Counted from the first letter of the stretch, positions 41,881-50,673 are shown. The stretch is DNA of 64,000 bases from Yinghuangia sp045039925 (GCA_045039925.1 CP108400.1:3472001-3536000), one strand, 5' to 3'. Made by a program: numbers and translations. Notes: generated by a model not told the origin, from the letters alone.

Positions 41881-42888
41881 ATGCGCGTGGACTACTGGTC
41901 TCTCCCGGCCGACCTCCACGCCGCCTTGACCCTGCGCCTCGGTGCCGCGCCGACCTCGGCCGCCACCCAGCCCGGCGGATTCAGCGGCGGCCTGGCCGCC
42001 CGGCTCACGCTGTCCGACGGCCGGGCGGTGTTCGTGAAGGGCTGCCCCGAGCGGCACCCGATCATCGCCCAGTACGAGGTCGAGGGCTGGTTCGGCCGCA
42101 AGGCGCGCGAGTGGTGGGCTCGCGGCACCGACGTCACGGCACCCGGCGGGACGTCCCCCGAGCCGTTCCCGGCACCGGCACTGTGGGGCGAGCTGGACGC
42201 GGCCGGCTGGTACGTCCTGGTCTTCGAGGACGTCGCGGGCCATGACGCCGTCTTGTCGGACCCGGTGGACCTCGGCGCGTGCCTGGCGCTGTTCGAGCGG
42301 CTGGGCGCGGCGTCCTATCCCGAGGCCGCGCGCCCGCGCGTCCCGCCGGTCGCCGTGTCGCTCGGGCACCTGGCGGCGGGGTGGCGGCAGATAGCGGAGG
42401 AGCCGCCCGCGTACCTCGATCCCTGGGCGCGCGCCAACCTGGGCGAGCTGGTCGAGCTGGAGGCGGGATGGGCCGCCGCCTCGCACGGCGACGTGCCCGT
42501 GCACACCGACTTGCATCCGGGGAACGTGCTGGTCAAAGCCACTTCCGAGGCCGCCTCCGCACCGTTCGCGGGATTGGGCGGGAACGGTGGCGTGGCGGCG
42601 GTAGCCGTGGACTGGACACGTCCCTCGGCCGGTGCCGCGTGGGTGGACCCGCTGCTGTTCTGCCTGCGCGACCCGGCGGTCCCCGACCTGCCGCCGTGGT
42701 TCACCGAGCGGTACGCCCTGCCGACGCCCGTCCTGCGGGCCTTCCTCGCCGGGGCCGCCGGGCACTGGACCGACGCGGCCCGGCTGCCGGCCCCTTCCTA
42801 TGCGCCGGGGCTGCGCGCGTACGAGGCCGCCCGCGCCGCGAAATCGCTCGCTTGGCTGCGCCGGGTCGGCGAGGATGACCGGCCATGA
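41881..42888 (+). CDS. aminoglycoside phosphotransferase-like kinase
   Basis: A 335-aa protein of the APH/choline kinase fold. The catalytic loop is HTDLHPGNVLV and the metal-binding Asp is in AVDWTRPSAGAAWVDPLL; the N-terminal lobe has GGFSGGLAARLTLSDGRAVFVKGC with the ATP-binding Lys. Such proteins phosphorylate small molecules; resistance to aminoglycosides is not implied by sequence alone and the substrate is unknown. It is divergent from lepA and overlaps the next gene by 4 bp (ATGA), so the two are coupled. No ribosome site is obvious and the message may be leaderless. Confidence 0.85.
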   Translation: MRVDYWSLPADLHAALTLRLGAAPTSAATQPGGFSGGLAARLTLSDGRAVFVKGCPERHPIIAQYEVEGWFGRKAREWWARGTDVTAPGGTSPEPFPAPALWGELDAAGWYVLVFEDVAGHDAVLSDPVDLGACLALFERLGAASYPEAARPRVPPVAVSLGHLAAGWRQIAEEPPAYLDPWARANLGELVELEAGWAAASHGDVPVHTDLHPGNVLVKATSEAASAPFAGLGGNGGVAAVAVDWTRPSAGAAWVDPLLFCLRDPAVPDLPPWFTERYALPTPVLRAFLAGAAGHWTDAARLPAPSYAPGLRAYEAARAAKSLAWLRRVGEDDRP

Positions 42889-43184
42889 CCGCCACGACCC
42901 TTGAGCACGCGCTCCTCGATGTCCGGCCCGGACAGGAGGACGCCTTCCTGGCCGCCTTCGCGGAGGCCCGTCCGTTGATCGAGGGCCAGAAGGGCTTCGT
43001 CGAACTGCGCCTCGAACGCTGCGTCGAGCACCCGTCGCGGTTCCTGCTGCTCGTAGAGTGGGACCGGCTGGAGGACCACACCGAGGGCTTCCGGGGCTCC
43101 CCCGAGTACGTGCGCTGGCGCGAGCTGCTGCACCATTTCTACGACCCGTTCCCCGAGGTCACGCACTTCGCGCGGGTGGTCTGA
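42885..43184 (+). CDS. antibiotic biosynthesis monooxygenase (ABM) family protein
   Basis: A 99-aa ferredoxin-like dimeric-barrel protein. The pattern HALLDVRPGQEDAFLAAFAEARPLIEGQKGFVELRLERCVEHPSRFLLLVEWDRLEDHTEGFRGSPEY matches ABM proteins, a group of cofactor-free monooxygenases and heme-degrading-type enzymes. It is coupled to the kinase gene by a 4-bp overlap. In many actinomycetes such small proteins are of unknown function, so a quinone-forming role is only one option. Confidence 0.85.
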   Translation: MTATTLEHALLDVRPGQEDAFLAAFAEARPLIEGQKGFVELRLERCVEHPSRFLLLVEWDRLEDHTEGFRGSPEYVRWRELLHHFYDPFPEVTHFARVV

Positions 43185-43392
43185 CCGGCGGCCCCGCGGG
43201 CGCCCGGGGATGCCTCGGGGGATGCCGTGAGGGATGTCCGGGCATGCCCCGGCCTCGGTTTGGGATCGCCCGATCAGCCCTGGTAGCCTGTCCAACTGCG
43301 TGTGCCACTTGTCTCAGCCACGCAAGTCAACGTTCCACGAGGGCCCTCTCCCCTACGGGAACAAATCGCGTCCACATGACGAGGCTTTAAAC

Positions 43393-43659
43393 GTGGCTAA
43401 CATCAAGTCCCAGATCAAGCGGATCAAGACGAACGAGAAGGCTCGCCAGCGCAACAAGGCGGTCAAGTCGTCGCTCAAGACCGCGGTGCGCAAGGCGCGC
43501 GAGGCCGTCGAGGCCGGCGACGCCGCGAAGGCCGCCGAGCTGAGCCGCGAGGCCGGCCGCAAGCTCGACAAGGCCGTCTCCAAGGGCGTCATCCACAAGA
43601 ACCAGGCCGCCAACAAGAAGTCGGCGCTGGCCAAGCAGGTTGCCTCGCTCCAGGGCTGA
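43393..43659 (+). CDS. rpsT: 30S ribosomal protein S20
   Basis: An 88-aa basic helical protein that binds 16S rRNA. The N-terminal ANIKSQIKRIKTNEKARQRNKAVKS is typical of S20, with the middle KAAELSREAGRKLDKAVSKGVIHKNQAANKKSALAK. The start is GTG 43393 with GAGG 9 bp upstream. It is convergent with holA, separated by a terminator. The order lepA-rpsT-holA matches other actinomycetes, but the kinase and ABM genes lie between lepA and rpsT here. Confidence 0.97.
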   Translation: MANIKSQIKRIKTNEKARQRNKAVKSSLKTAVRKAREAVEAGDAAKAAELSREAGRKLDKAVSKGVIHKNQAANKKSALAKQVASLQG

Positions 43660-43696
43660 GGCACCCGGCCGGCGATACGTCGGTTCTGTGGTGAGG

Positions 43697-43730
43697 CGGA
43701 GGCGCCGTCCCCTCGGGGGCGGCGCCTCCG
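43697..43730. terminator. terminator between rpsT and holA
   Basis: An 11-bp perfect stem (CGGAGGCGCCG and complement) with a CCCC/GGGG-containing inner part, 38 bp after the rpsT stop. It could serve both converging genes. Confidence 0.8.
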
Positions 43731-43889
43731 TCGTTCCCGGGCTTGGGATTGGGATTGGACGGAGCTTTGGGCGGGGCTTTGGGCGGTTGGGCGAGGCTTT
43801 GAGCGAGGGCTTGGCGCCGACCTTCCGGTCACCTTCAGGCCCCGCGGAGCCATTTCGGTCCCCGGAGTCCTTCAGGCTCAGCTGTCGCT

Positions 43890-44867
43890 TCAGGTCCCCC
43901 GGACGCGCGCCACGGTCACGACGGCCTTCTCCAGCGCGTAGGCCGGGTCCGTGCCGCCGCCCTTGACCGCGGCGTCGGCCTCGGCCACCGCCTGCAAGGC
44001 GAGCACTATGCCGTCGGGGGTCCAGCCGCGCATCTGCTGGCGCACCCGGTCGATCTTCCACGGCGGCATGCCGAGTTCGCGGGCGAGGTCCCCCGGGCGC
44101 GCGCCGCGCGGTGCGCCGCCGAGCCGGGCGATGTGGCGTACTCCCTGCGCGAGAGCGCTGGTGACCAGAACCGGCGCGACACCCACCGACAGCGCCCAGC
44201 GGAGCTGCTCCAGTGCCTCGGCCGTACGCCCCTCGACGGCCTTGTCGGCGACGTCGAAGCTCGACGCCTCCGCGCGTCCCGTGTAGTAGCGCGCGACGAT
44301 CTCCTCGTCGACAACGCCCTCGGTGTCGGCCGCCAACTGGCTGCACGCTGCGGCCAGTTCGCGCAGGTCGTTGCCGACCGCCTCGACCAGGGCGCGTGCC
44401 GCTTCCTCGGTCACGGACCGGCCCGCGGTGCGGAACTCCGCCTTCACCAGGGCCAGGCGCTCGGTCGCCTTGGAGACCTTCGGGCACGCGATCTCGCGTA
44501 CCCCCGCCTTGCGGGCGGCGTCCAGCAGCGCCTTGCCCTTCGGCCCGCCGAGGTGGGTCAGCACCAGCACCACGTCGTCGGCGGGCGCACCCAGGTACGC
44601 CTTGACCTCGTTGACGAGGTCCGTCCCGAGATCCTGCGCGGCGCGGAGGACGATCACCTTGCGCTCGCCGAAGAGCGAGGGGCTGGCCAGCTCGAGCAGC
44701 ATGCCGGGCTGGAGGGCGCCAGGGGCGATGTCGCGGATGTCGGCGTCCGGGTCCACCGCGCGTGCCGCACGCGTGATGGTGGACACCGCGCGGTCCACGA
44801 GCAGTTCCTCCGGTCCGACCACGAGGGTCACCGGCGAGAGCGGGTCGTCTGCAACTTTCCTGGCCAT
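43890..44867 (-). CDS. holA: DNA polymerase III subunit delta
   Basis: A 325-aa clamp-loader subunit that opens the beta clamp. Family segments are VTLVVGPEELLVDRAVSTI, SPSLFGERKVIVLRAAQDL, DVVLVLTHLGGPKGKALLDAARKAG and the C-terminal LRELAAACSQLAADTEGVVDEEIVARYYTGRAEASSFDVADKAVEGR. ATG 44867 (MARKVADDPLS) fits the family; an in-frame ATG at 44897 would add ten residues. Downstream is the terminator shared with rpsT. Confidence 0.95.
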   Translation of the reverse strand: MARKVADDPLSPVTLVVGPEELLVDRAVSTITRAARAVDPDADIRDIAPGALQPGMLLELASPSLFGERKVIVLRAAQDLGTDLVNEVKAYLGAPADDVVLVLTHLGGPKGKALLDAARKAGVREIACPKVSKATERLALVKAEFRTAGRSVTEEAARALVEAVGNDLRELAAACSQLAADTEGVVDEEIVARYYTGRAEASSFDVADKAVEGRTAEALEQLRWALSVGVAPVLVTSALAQGVRHIARLGGAPRGARPGDLARELGMPPWKIDRVRQQMRGWTPDGIVLALQAVAEADAAVKGGGTDPAYALEKAVVTVARVRGT

Positions 44868-44985
44868 CGCGAACAGCATCGCACGCCCTGCGGACAACCC
44901 GGGCCGCGCCTGGCGCGGTACGGCAGTGCCGTCGGAGCCCGCAGCGCTGTCAGGGCTCTCAGCGCCGTCAGGGCCCTCAGCGCCG

Positions 44986-45630
44986 TCAGCGTCGGGTGAA
45001 CGTCAGGTGGGTGACGCCGCTCGGCGTGCTCACGGACTCGATCCGGAAGCGCTCCTCCAGCCCCTCGGTGCCGTCCCAGAGGCGCTCGCCGCGGCCGAGG
45101 ACGATCGGGACGACGGCGACGTGCATGAAGTCGATCAGGTCCTCGGCGAGGAAGTCGCGAACGACCGTGGGGCCGCCGCCGATGCGCACGTCGAGACCGC
45201 CGGCCGCCTCGCGGGCCCGGCGCAGCACCTCCTTCGGCGGCGCGTCGACGAAGTGGAACGTCGTGCCGCCCTCCATCTCGACGGACGGGCGGGCATGGTG
45301 CGTCAGCACGAACACCGGGGTGTGGAAGGGCGGATTGCTGCCCCACCAGCCCTTCCACTCGTGGTCCTGCCACGGGCCGCGCTGCGGGCCGAACTTGTTG
45401 CGCCCCATGATCTCGGCGCCGACGCCGGGGCCCCAGCCGACGGCCATCGCGTTGTCCACGCCCTGACCACCGCCCTCCTCGCCCAGTACTTCGCGAAACA
45501 TGCGGGTCGCGACGTACCACTCGTGGAGGCGTTCGCCCGCGTGACCGAACGGCTCCTCCGCGCTTTGGCCTTCGCCCGTTCCGAAGCCGTCGAGGGACAC
45601 CGAGAAGTTGTGGACTCGTACCAGGGACAT
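44986..45630 (-). CDS. dihydrofolate reductase-like (RibD C-terminal) protein
   Basis: A 214-aa protein of the RibD/DHFR-like fold (VRVHNFSVSLDGFGTGEGQS at the N-terminus, GPGVGAEIMGRNKFGP, PVFVLTHHARP, DVRIGGGPTVVRDFLAEDLIDFMHVAVVPIVLGRGERLWDG). The group binds NADPH; true folate reduction is not shown and many members are of unknown role. I start at ATG 45630. It is divergent from an HxlR regulator, and two operator palindromes lie between them, so it is probably the regulated target. Confidence 0.88.
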   Translation of the reverse strand: MSLVRVHNFSVSLDGFGTGEGQSAEEPFGHAGERLHEWYVATRMFREVLGEEGGGQGVDNAMAVGWGPGVGAEIMGRNKFGPQRGPWQDHEWKGWWGSNPPFHTPVFVLTHHARPSVEMEGGTTFHFVDAPPKEVLRRAREAAGGLDVRIGGGPTVVRDFLAEDLIDFMHVAVVPIVLGRGERLWDGTEGLEERFRIESVSTPSGVTHLTFTRR

Positions 45631-45655
45631 GACGCGGCCTCCCGCACTCCAAGCC

Positions 45656-45678
45656 AGTGATTGCAATCTGCAATCACT
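45656..45678. promoter_or_regulatory. operator palindrome 1 (HxlR site)
   Basis: A perfect inverted repeat: AGTGATTGCA, 3-bp spacer ATC, then its exact complement. It lies 26 bp upstream of the DHFR-like start. A near-identical copy follows 45 bp further on. Confidence 0.85.
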
Positions 45679-45700
45679 TCGATGCCTTCAGGCTGGACTT

Positions 45701-45723
45701 AGTGATTGCGAAATGCAATCACT
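45701..45723. promoter_or_regulatory. operator palindrome 2 (HxlR site)
   Basis: AGTGATTGCG, spacer AAA, TGCAATCACT: the second copy of the palindrome at 45656-45678, with one mismatch between arms. It ends 10 bp before the HxlR start codon and abuts its ribosome site, suiting autorepression. Confidence 0.85.
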
Positions 45724-45733
45724 TGGAGGCGAC

Positions 45734-46282
45734 ATGCGTGCAGGACCGCGCTCCGGCTGCCCGATCAACGCGGCGGTGGAGGCTCTCGGGGACCGGTGGA
45801 GCCTCATCGTGCTGCGCGACATCATGTTCGGCGGCCTGCGGCACTTCCGCGAACTGCTGGCCAACTCCGAGGAGGGCATCGCCTCGAACTTCCTCAGCAG
45901 CCGTCTCAAGGCCCTGGTCGCGGGCGGGCTGCTCACCCAGGAGGACGCCGGGCGGGGCCGCAGGGCGACGTACAGCCTGACCGAGGCGGGCATCGGCACC
46001 GTGCCGGTCATGGCCGCACTCGGCTCGTGGGGCCTGCGGCACCGCGAGACCACCCCCGAACTGCGGGTCCGCGCCCAGCTCATGGAGGACGGCGGCGCGG
46101 TCCTGTGGGCCGACTTCACGGACGAACTCCGGGAGATACACCTGGGGATCCCCCGTCCGCACCCGGACCGCCCACGCGCCTCCGACCTCCTGCACGAGGC
46201 GTACGAACACGCGGTCGCCGCGGGCGGCGCGGCCGGCGCGGGAGACAGGATCACCGCGGGCGGTGCGGGCGCCGCGCCCTGA
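45734..46282 (+). CDS. HxlR-family transcriptional regulator
   Basis: A 182-aa winged-helix protein. The HxlR core is clear: CPINAAVEALGDRWSLIVLRDIMFGGLRHFRELLANSEEGIASNFLSSRLKALVAGGLL, with a Cys near residue 8 (SGCP) that in relatives senses electrophiles or redox state. A C-terminal extension of about 70 residues is present, longer than the minimal family. ATG 45734 follows GGAGG by 4 bp. It is divergent from a DHFR-like gene; the two 23-bp palindromes between them are likely its binding sites. Confidence 0.92.
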   Translation: MRAGPRSGCPINAAVEALGDRWSLIVLRDIMFGGLRHFRELLANSEEGIASNFLSSRLKALVAGGLLTQEDAGRGRRATYSLTEAGIGTVPVMAALGSWGLRHRETTPELRVRAQLMEDGGAVLWADFTDELREIHLGIPRPHPDRPRASDLLHEAYEHAVAAGGAAGAGDRITAGGAGAAP

Positions 46283-46338
46283 CCGGGCGGCGAACCGCGG
46301 AGTCCCCAGACGAGCCCGCACGACACGCGAGCAGCAAA

Positions 46339-46378
46339 AGGCCCGTCCGGCTGCGGCGATCCGCGGCCGGACGGGCCT
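46339..46378. terminator. bidirectional terminator
   Basis: A 13-bp perfect stem (AGGCCCGTCCGGC and complement) with inner pairing, followed on the minus strand by a short T-run. It lies between the converging HxlR and solute-binding protein genes. Confidence 0.9.
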
Positions 46379-46425
46379 GTCGGTTCAGCGCGAGCCCGGC
46401 ATCCCGCCGTGGCCCGCGTACCGGA

Positions 46426-48027
46426 TCACTTCGTCAAGGCGATCTGGTCCATCACCAGGGCACCGTCGTTGACCACCTTCAGGCCGGTCACCTGCGGCCG
46501 GTGGATGACCGAGGTGGTGGCCTCCTGCCAGACGAACAGCGGGACGTCCTGCGCGGTGAGCTTGACCAGTTCGATGTACGCGGCCCGCCGCCCCTCCGGC
46601 GTCGTGGCGGCCCGCGCCTGGTCGAGCGCGGCGTCCGCCGCCGGGTTGGAGTAGCCCGAGTAGTTGGTCGGGGAGCCGGTGCGGAACAGGCTGTCGATGC
46701 CCGGGTCCGGGTCGGCCAGCCACATACCGAAGTTCTGGGCCTGGAAGTCGCGGTTGACCAGGCCCTTGGTGATGTACGCCGTGACCTCGAGGGCCTCGAT
46801 CTCCATCTTGACGTTCTTGTACTGGGCCAGCCGGCTCTGCATGTACTCGGCGGTCTTGCGCGAGTTGGCGTTCTGCTGCGTGAGGTACGCGAAGTTGACC
46901 GGCTTGCCTTCGGCGGCGAGCTCGTCGAACAGCTTCTGCGCCTCGGCCTGGTTGTACGCGGGCTGCGCCGACAGCGACGGGTCCATGAGCGGAGAGCTGT
47001 CGGGGAAGAGTCCGTCCGCGGTCTTGATGTCGCCCTGGTAGAGCGTCTCCATCATGGCCGCGCCGTCGAGGGCCATCGCCATCGCGCGGCGGGCGCGCGG
47101 GTCGTCGAAGGGCGCGCGGCGCATGTTCATCAGGAAGTACTGGCCGCCGTAGACCTGGGTGGTGATCGCCTTGAGGTTCTTGGTCGCGGCGATCTCCTCG
47201 GCCTCCCCGTTGGAGGTGACGGTGATGTCGGCCTGGTTGTTCCCGAGGGTGTTGAGGAGCTGCATGCTGTCGGGCATGACCGTGAAGGTGACCTGGTCGA
47301 GCATGGGCAGCCCGGCCTGCCAGTAGGTGGGGTTGCGCACCATGACCTGGCGGCTGCCGCGCACCCACTCCTTGAGCAGGAACGGCCCGGCGCCGACCGG
47401 CTTGCTCGTGAACGCCTTGGGGTCGGCCTTGAACGCGGTGGGCGAGGCGATGTGCGCGAGGCCGTTGGCCACCGTGCGGTCGAAGTTCAGGTTGGGCTTC
47501 GCGAGCGTGACGCGCAGCTCCAGCGGACCCGCGACCTCACTGGTCACACCGGCCATGTTGGCGCGGTGGATGGAGTTCATCGCCGGGTCGAGGTTGGCGT
47601 CCCAGTTCGCCTTGACCGCGGCGGCGTCGTACGGCGTGCCGTCGCTGAAGTTCACGTTCGGCTTGATCTTCAGCGTCCAGACCGCACCGGCGGCGTCGGG
47701 GGTGAGGCTCTCCGCGACGCGCGGTTTGACCTTGCCGTCGGCCGGGTCCAGGTAGACCAGGAAGTCGTACAGCGCGGCCATGCGGCTGGAGTCGGCCGAG
47801 CCGGTGTAGGACGCGGTGAACGGGTCGAGCCCGCGCGATTCGACGGGCAGCGGGATCGTGACGGAGCCGCCCCGCTGCGCGGTGCTGCCGCCGGAACCGC
47901 CGCCGTCCGAGCCACCCCCGCACGCGGTGACCGACAGTGCGAAGGCGGCGGCAGCCGCGACCACCCCGAGCCTTCGGCGCCGGTCGCGCGAGGCGGAGCG
48001 GCGGGGCGGCATGGTTCTCGGAAACAT
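46426..48027 (-). CDS. orphan ABC solute-binding lipoprotein (SBP family 5)
   Basis: A 533-aa binding protein starting at ATG 48027, 6 bp after GAGGAG. The signal sequence ends in the lipobox SVTAC (anchor Cys36) followed by a Gly/Ser linker. The mature part shows GGSVTIPLPVESRGLDPFTASYTG, ADGKVKPRVAESLTPDAAGAVWTLKIKPNVNFSDGTPYDAAAVKANWDANLD and VGAGPFLLKEW, typical of peptide/opine/nickel-class receptors. No permease or ATPase is nearby. Upstream its frame has no stop codon and continues into comEC; its own ribosome site and signal peptide argue for independent translation. Confidence 0.9.
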   Translation of the reverse strand: MFPRTMPPRRSASRDRRRRLGVVAAAAAFALSVTACGGGSDGGGSGGSTAQRGGSVTIPLPVESRGLDPFTASYTGSADSSRMAALYDFLVYLDPADGKVKPRVAESLTPDAAGAVWTLKIKPNVNFSDGTPYDAAAVKANWDANLDPAMNSIHRANMAGVTSEVAGPLELRVTLAKPNLNFDRTVANGLAHIASPTAFKADPKAFTSKPVGAGPFLLKEWVRGSRQVMVRNPTYWQAGLPMLDQVTFTVMPDSMQLLNTLGNNQADITVTSNGEAEEIAATKNLKAITTQVYGGQYFLMNMRRAPFDDPRARRAMAMALDGAAMMETLYQGDIKTADGLFPDSSPLMDPSLSAQPAYNQAEAQKLFDELAAEGKPVNFAYLTQQNANSRKTAEYMQSRLAQYKNVKMEIEALEVTAYITKGLVNRDFQAQNFGMWLADPDPGIDSLFRTGSPTNYSGYSNPAADAALDQARAATTPEGRRAAYIELVKLTAQDVPLFVWQEATTSVIHRPQVTGLKVVNDGALVMDQIALTK

Positions 48028-50673
48028 CGGCGACTCCTCGGCGCTGAGGGCCCGTTCCCCCGCCGGAACGGCTCGGTGCGCCGTGATCCTCGGAACCCTG
48101 CCTGTGGTGACACGTGCCTGTGCTTGTAACCCCTCCGACTTACTTGACGGACTCAAGCAACCACAGAGCGCCGTGCGATTCAAGGCAATCTTCTGTGCAG
48201 CGCGGCCGTGGTCGTGGCGGAGCGGCGGGCCGCCCCGGCCGACGACGCGGGACCGGGGGCGGCCGGTGACGCGCAGGTCCCGGGCCGTACCGGACACGGC
48301 GATTGCGCCCTGGAGGTCCGTACGGGCGGTGTGCGCGCCCGCCGCGGTGAGGAGCGACAGCGTCGCCCGGCTCGGATGGCCGTAGGAGTTCCCCGCGCCG
48401 ACCGAGACGAGTGCCAGCCGAGGGCGGAGGCCCAGGAACAAGGCCGGATCCTGGCGGGCCGAGCCGTGGTGCGGAACCTTGAGGACGTCCACCCGGACGC
48501 CGGACAGGTCGGTGCGCAGCGCCCGTTGGGCCTCCGGCTCGACATCGCCGGTGAGGAGGATCCGGATGCCGGACGCCTCGGCGAGGACCACCGTGCTGGC
48601 GTTGTTCGGCGCCGAGCCGCCCAGCCGGCGGGCGGCCTGCGGGTCGCGCGGGCCGATCACCCGCCAGCGCAACGCACCGTCGGCGGTGGCGCGTTGCTCG
48701 CCGTGCCGGGCGGTCAGCACCGGGACGCGGGCCGCCTCCGCCCAGCGGTGCACGCGGGCCACCTCGCCGGGCGGTTCGCGCAGACCGGAGGTCTCGACGG
48801 CGCCGACCGCCCGGCCGTTCAGCACCCCGGGCAGGCCCTCGACGTGGTCGGCGTGGAAGTGGCTGAGCACGACCAGCGGGACGCGGTCGATGCCGAGGTC
48901 GCGCAGGCACCGGTCGACGGCGCCCGGATCGGGGCCCGCATCCACCACGACGCCTTGGCCGTGCCCGGCGTTGAGGACGAACGCATCGCCCTGGCCGACG
49001 TCGCAGGCCACCAAGTGCCAGCCGGGCGGCGGCCATCCGGTGAGGGGCCGGATGAGCGGCTGGGGACGCACCAGCGCGACGAGGACGACTGCCGCGAGCA
49101 CGGTGACGGCGACGGGCCGCCGCACGAGGCTGCGCGTGAGGGGGACCGCGGCGACCGTGACGACGGCGAGGGCGAGACCGCCCGGAAGGCCGCCGGGCCA
49201 GCCGAAGGTGGCCCCGGGGAACGCCGCCCCGGTGCGGGCGACCAGGGCGATCCATGCGACGGGCACCGCCGCGAGGTGCGCGACGCAGGCGGCGGCCGGG
49301 ATGTGGAGCGGCGCCACGAGCAGCACGACGAACCCCAGGACGGTCGCCGGTGCCACGGCGAACTCCGCCAGCAGGTTGCAGGGGACGGCCACCACACTGA
49401 CGCGTTCCGTGAACGTGACGACGACGGGTGCGCAGACGGCCTGTGCGGCGCACGGGACGGCCACGACGACGGCAACCGGGGTGGGCCAGCCCCGGCGTAC
49501 CAGCGCGGCGGCCCAGCGCGGGGCGATCAGGAGCAGGGCACCGGTGGCCAGCACGGACAGGATGAACCCGAAACTGCGCGCCAGAGCCGGGTCCAGCAGG
49601 ACCAGGAACAGTGCCGCGGCGGCCAGGGCGGACGGGCCGTGGCGGCGCCATCCGCCGAACAGGGCGGCGAGCGCCACCAGCCCCATGACCGCGGCCCGGA
49701 GCACGCTGGGTTCGGGCCGGGCGAGAACGACGAACCCCACCACGGCACCGACCCCGAGCACGGGCAACGCGCGGCCCCTGACTCCCGCATATCGGAACGT
49801 CAGGAGCGCGGCGCCGAGCAGGATCGTGATGTTGGTGCCGCTCACCGCCATCAGGTGGGTGAGCTCGGTGGTCTTGAAGTCCTCGGCGAGATCGGGCGGA
49901 ACAGCCGAGGTGTCGCCGATCACGAGACCGGGGAGCAGCCCGCGCGGCGCGGAGGACAGCCCCGCGCAGGCGCTGCGCAAGCGGTCCCGGATGCGGCCGG
50001 CCAGGCGCTGGTGACCGGACGGCGGGCCGGTCACCCGGGGCGCGGATTCGACGATGAGCAGGGCGGCCACCGGGCTGTTCGGCCGACCGGCGGCAACCAG
50101 CCTGCCGGTCACGGTGATGCGCGTGCTGGGCAGGAGCCGGGGCCAGGGGTCCTGTCCGGCGGCCAGGATCATCACGGGAGTTCGCAGGCGCACGGACGGG
50201 CCCGACGGAGCGGTGAGCCGGTCGACGCGGGCCGGGACACGGACCTTCGCGGTGCCGAGGGTTGTGCCGCGGACCTTGGGGACGACCGCTGTCGGGTCGC
50301 CGGTGAGGGTGAGGTGCGCGGTGACCGTGGCACCCCGGTCGGCGAGGGCGCGGACGGGCCCGGCACGGTGCGCGGTGGTCTGCAGGGTCGCGGCCGCTCC
50401 CCCGGCGGCGCAGCAGACGAGGGCGACGGCCGCCGTGGTGCGGAACGCGCTTCCCCGGTGCAGGGCCGCGAGTGCGGCGGCGCCGACCATGCAGCCGCCG
50501 ACGAACGTCCAGGCCACAGCGGGGCGTACGGCCGGGACGCACCACGCCGCACCCCACGCCGCGACGGCTCCCGGCACGAGCCTGAGGTCGACCGCGGCGG
50601 CGCGGGTGGCCGCGACGGCGTCCGGGCCGCCCCGACCGAAGTTCGGGAGGCGATCCCCGGGCGGCGTGCTCAT
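46426..50673 (-). CDS. comEC: ComEC/Rec2 DNA-uptake channel; frame continues into the SBP gene
   Basis: ComEC similarity covers roughly 50673-48250 (about 805 residues): an N-terminal membrane and OB-like part, the Competence domain (LMAVSGTNITILLGAALL and many membrane helices) and a C-terminal metallo-beta-lactamase domain (VACDVGQGDAFVLNAGHGQG, LSHFHADHVEGLPG, VDVLKVPHHGSARQD). In competent bacteria it moves one DNA strand across the membrane. The ATG at 50673 overlaps the comEA stop. No stop codon follows in frame until 46426, so the literal reading frame has 1415 codons and includes the SBP. A one-base shift in the G5 tract at 48255-48259 would instead end ComEC at 48180. Either read-through, a lost stop or a sequence error must explain this. 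Confidence 0.8.
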   Translation of the reverse strand: MSTPPGDRLPNFGRGGPDAVAATRAAAVDLRLVPGAVAAWGAAWCVPAVRPAVAWTFVGGCMVGAAALAALHRGSAFRTTAAVALVCCAAGGAAATLQTTAHRAGPVRALADRGATVTAHLTLTGDPTAVVPKVRGTTLGTAKVRVPARVDRLTAPSGPSVRLRTPVMILAAGQDPWPRLLPSTRITVTGRLVAAGRPNSPVAALLIVESAPRVTGPPSGHQRLAGRIRDRLRSACAGLSSAPRGLLPGLVIGDTSAVPPDLAEDFKTTELTHLMAVSGTNITILLGAALLTFRYAGVRGRALPVLGVGAVVGFVVLARPEPSVLRAAVMGLVALAALFGGWRRHGPSALAAAALFLVLLDPALARSFGFILSVLATGALLLIAPRWAAALVRRGWPTPVAVVVAVPCAAQAVCAPVVVTFTERVSVVAVPCNLLAEFAVAPATVLGFVVLLVAPLHIPAAACVAHLAAVPVAWIALVARTGAAFPGATFGWPGGLPGGLALAVVTVAAVPLTRSLVRRPVAVTVLAAVVLVALVRPQPLIRPLTGWPPPGWHLVACDVGQGDAFVLNAGHGQGVVVDAGPDPGAVDRCLRDLGIDRVPLVVLSHFHADHVEGLPGVLNGRAVGAVETSGLREPPGEVARVHRWAEAARVPVLTARHGEQRATADGALRWRVIGPRDPQAARRLGGSAPNNASTVVLAEASGIRILLTGDVEPEAQRALRTDLSGVRVDVLKVPHHGSARQDPALFLGLRPRLALVSVGAGNSYGHPSRATLSLLTAAGAHTARTDLQGAIAVSGTARDLRVTGRPRSRVVGRGGPPLRHDHGRAAQKIALNRTALCGCLSPSSKSEGLQAQARVTTGRVPRITAHRAVPAGERALSAEESPMFPRTMPPRRSASRDRRRRLGVVAAAAAFALSVTACGGGSDGGGSGGSTAQRGGSVTIPLPVESRGLDPFTASYTGSADSSRMAALYDFLVYLDPADGKVKPRVAESLTPDAAGAVWTLKIKPNVNFSDGTPYDAAAVKANWDANLDPAMNSIHRANMAGVTSEVAGPLELRVTLAKPNLNFDRTVANGLAHIASPTAFKADPKAFTSKPVGAGPFLLKEWVRGSRQVMVRNPTYWQAGLPMLDQVTFTVMPDSMQLLNTLGNNQADITVTSNGEAEEIAATKNLKAITTQVYGGQYFLMNMRRAPFDDPRARRAMAMALDGAAMMETLYQGDIKTADGLFPDSSPLMDPSLSAQPAYNQAEAQKLFDELAAEGKPVNFAYLTQQNANSRKTAEYMQSRLAQYKNVKMEIEALEVTAYITKGLVNRDFQAQNFGMWLADPDPGIDSLFRTGSPTNYSGYSNPAADAALDQARAATTPEGRRAAYIELVKLTAQDVPLFVWQEATTSVIHRPQVTGLKVVNDGALVMDQIALTK

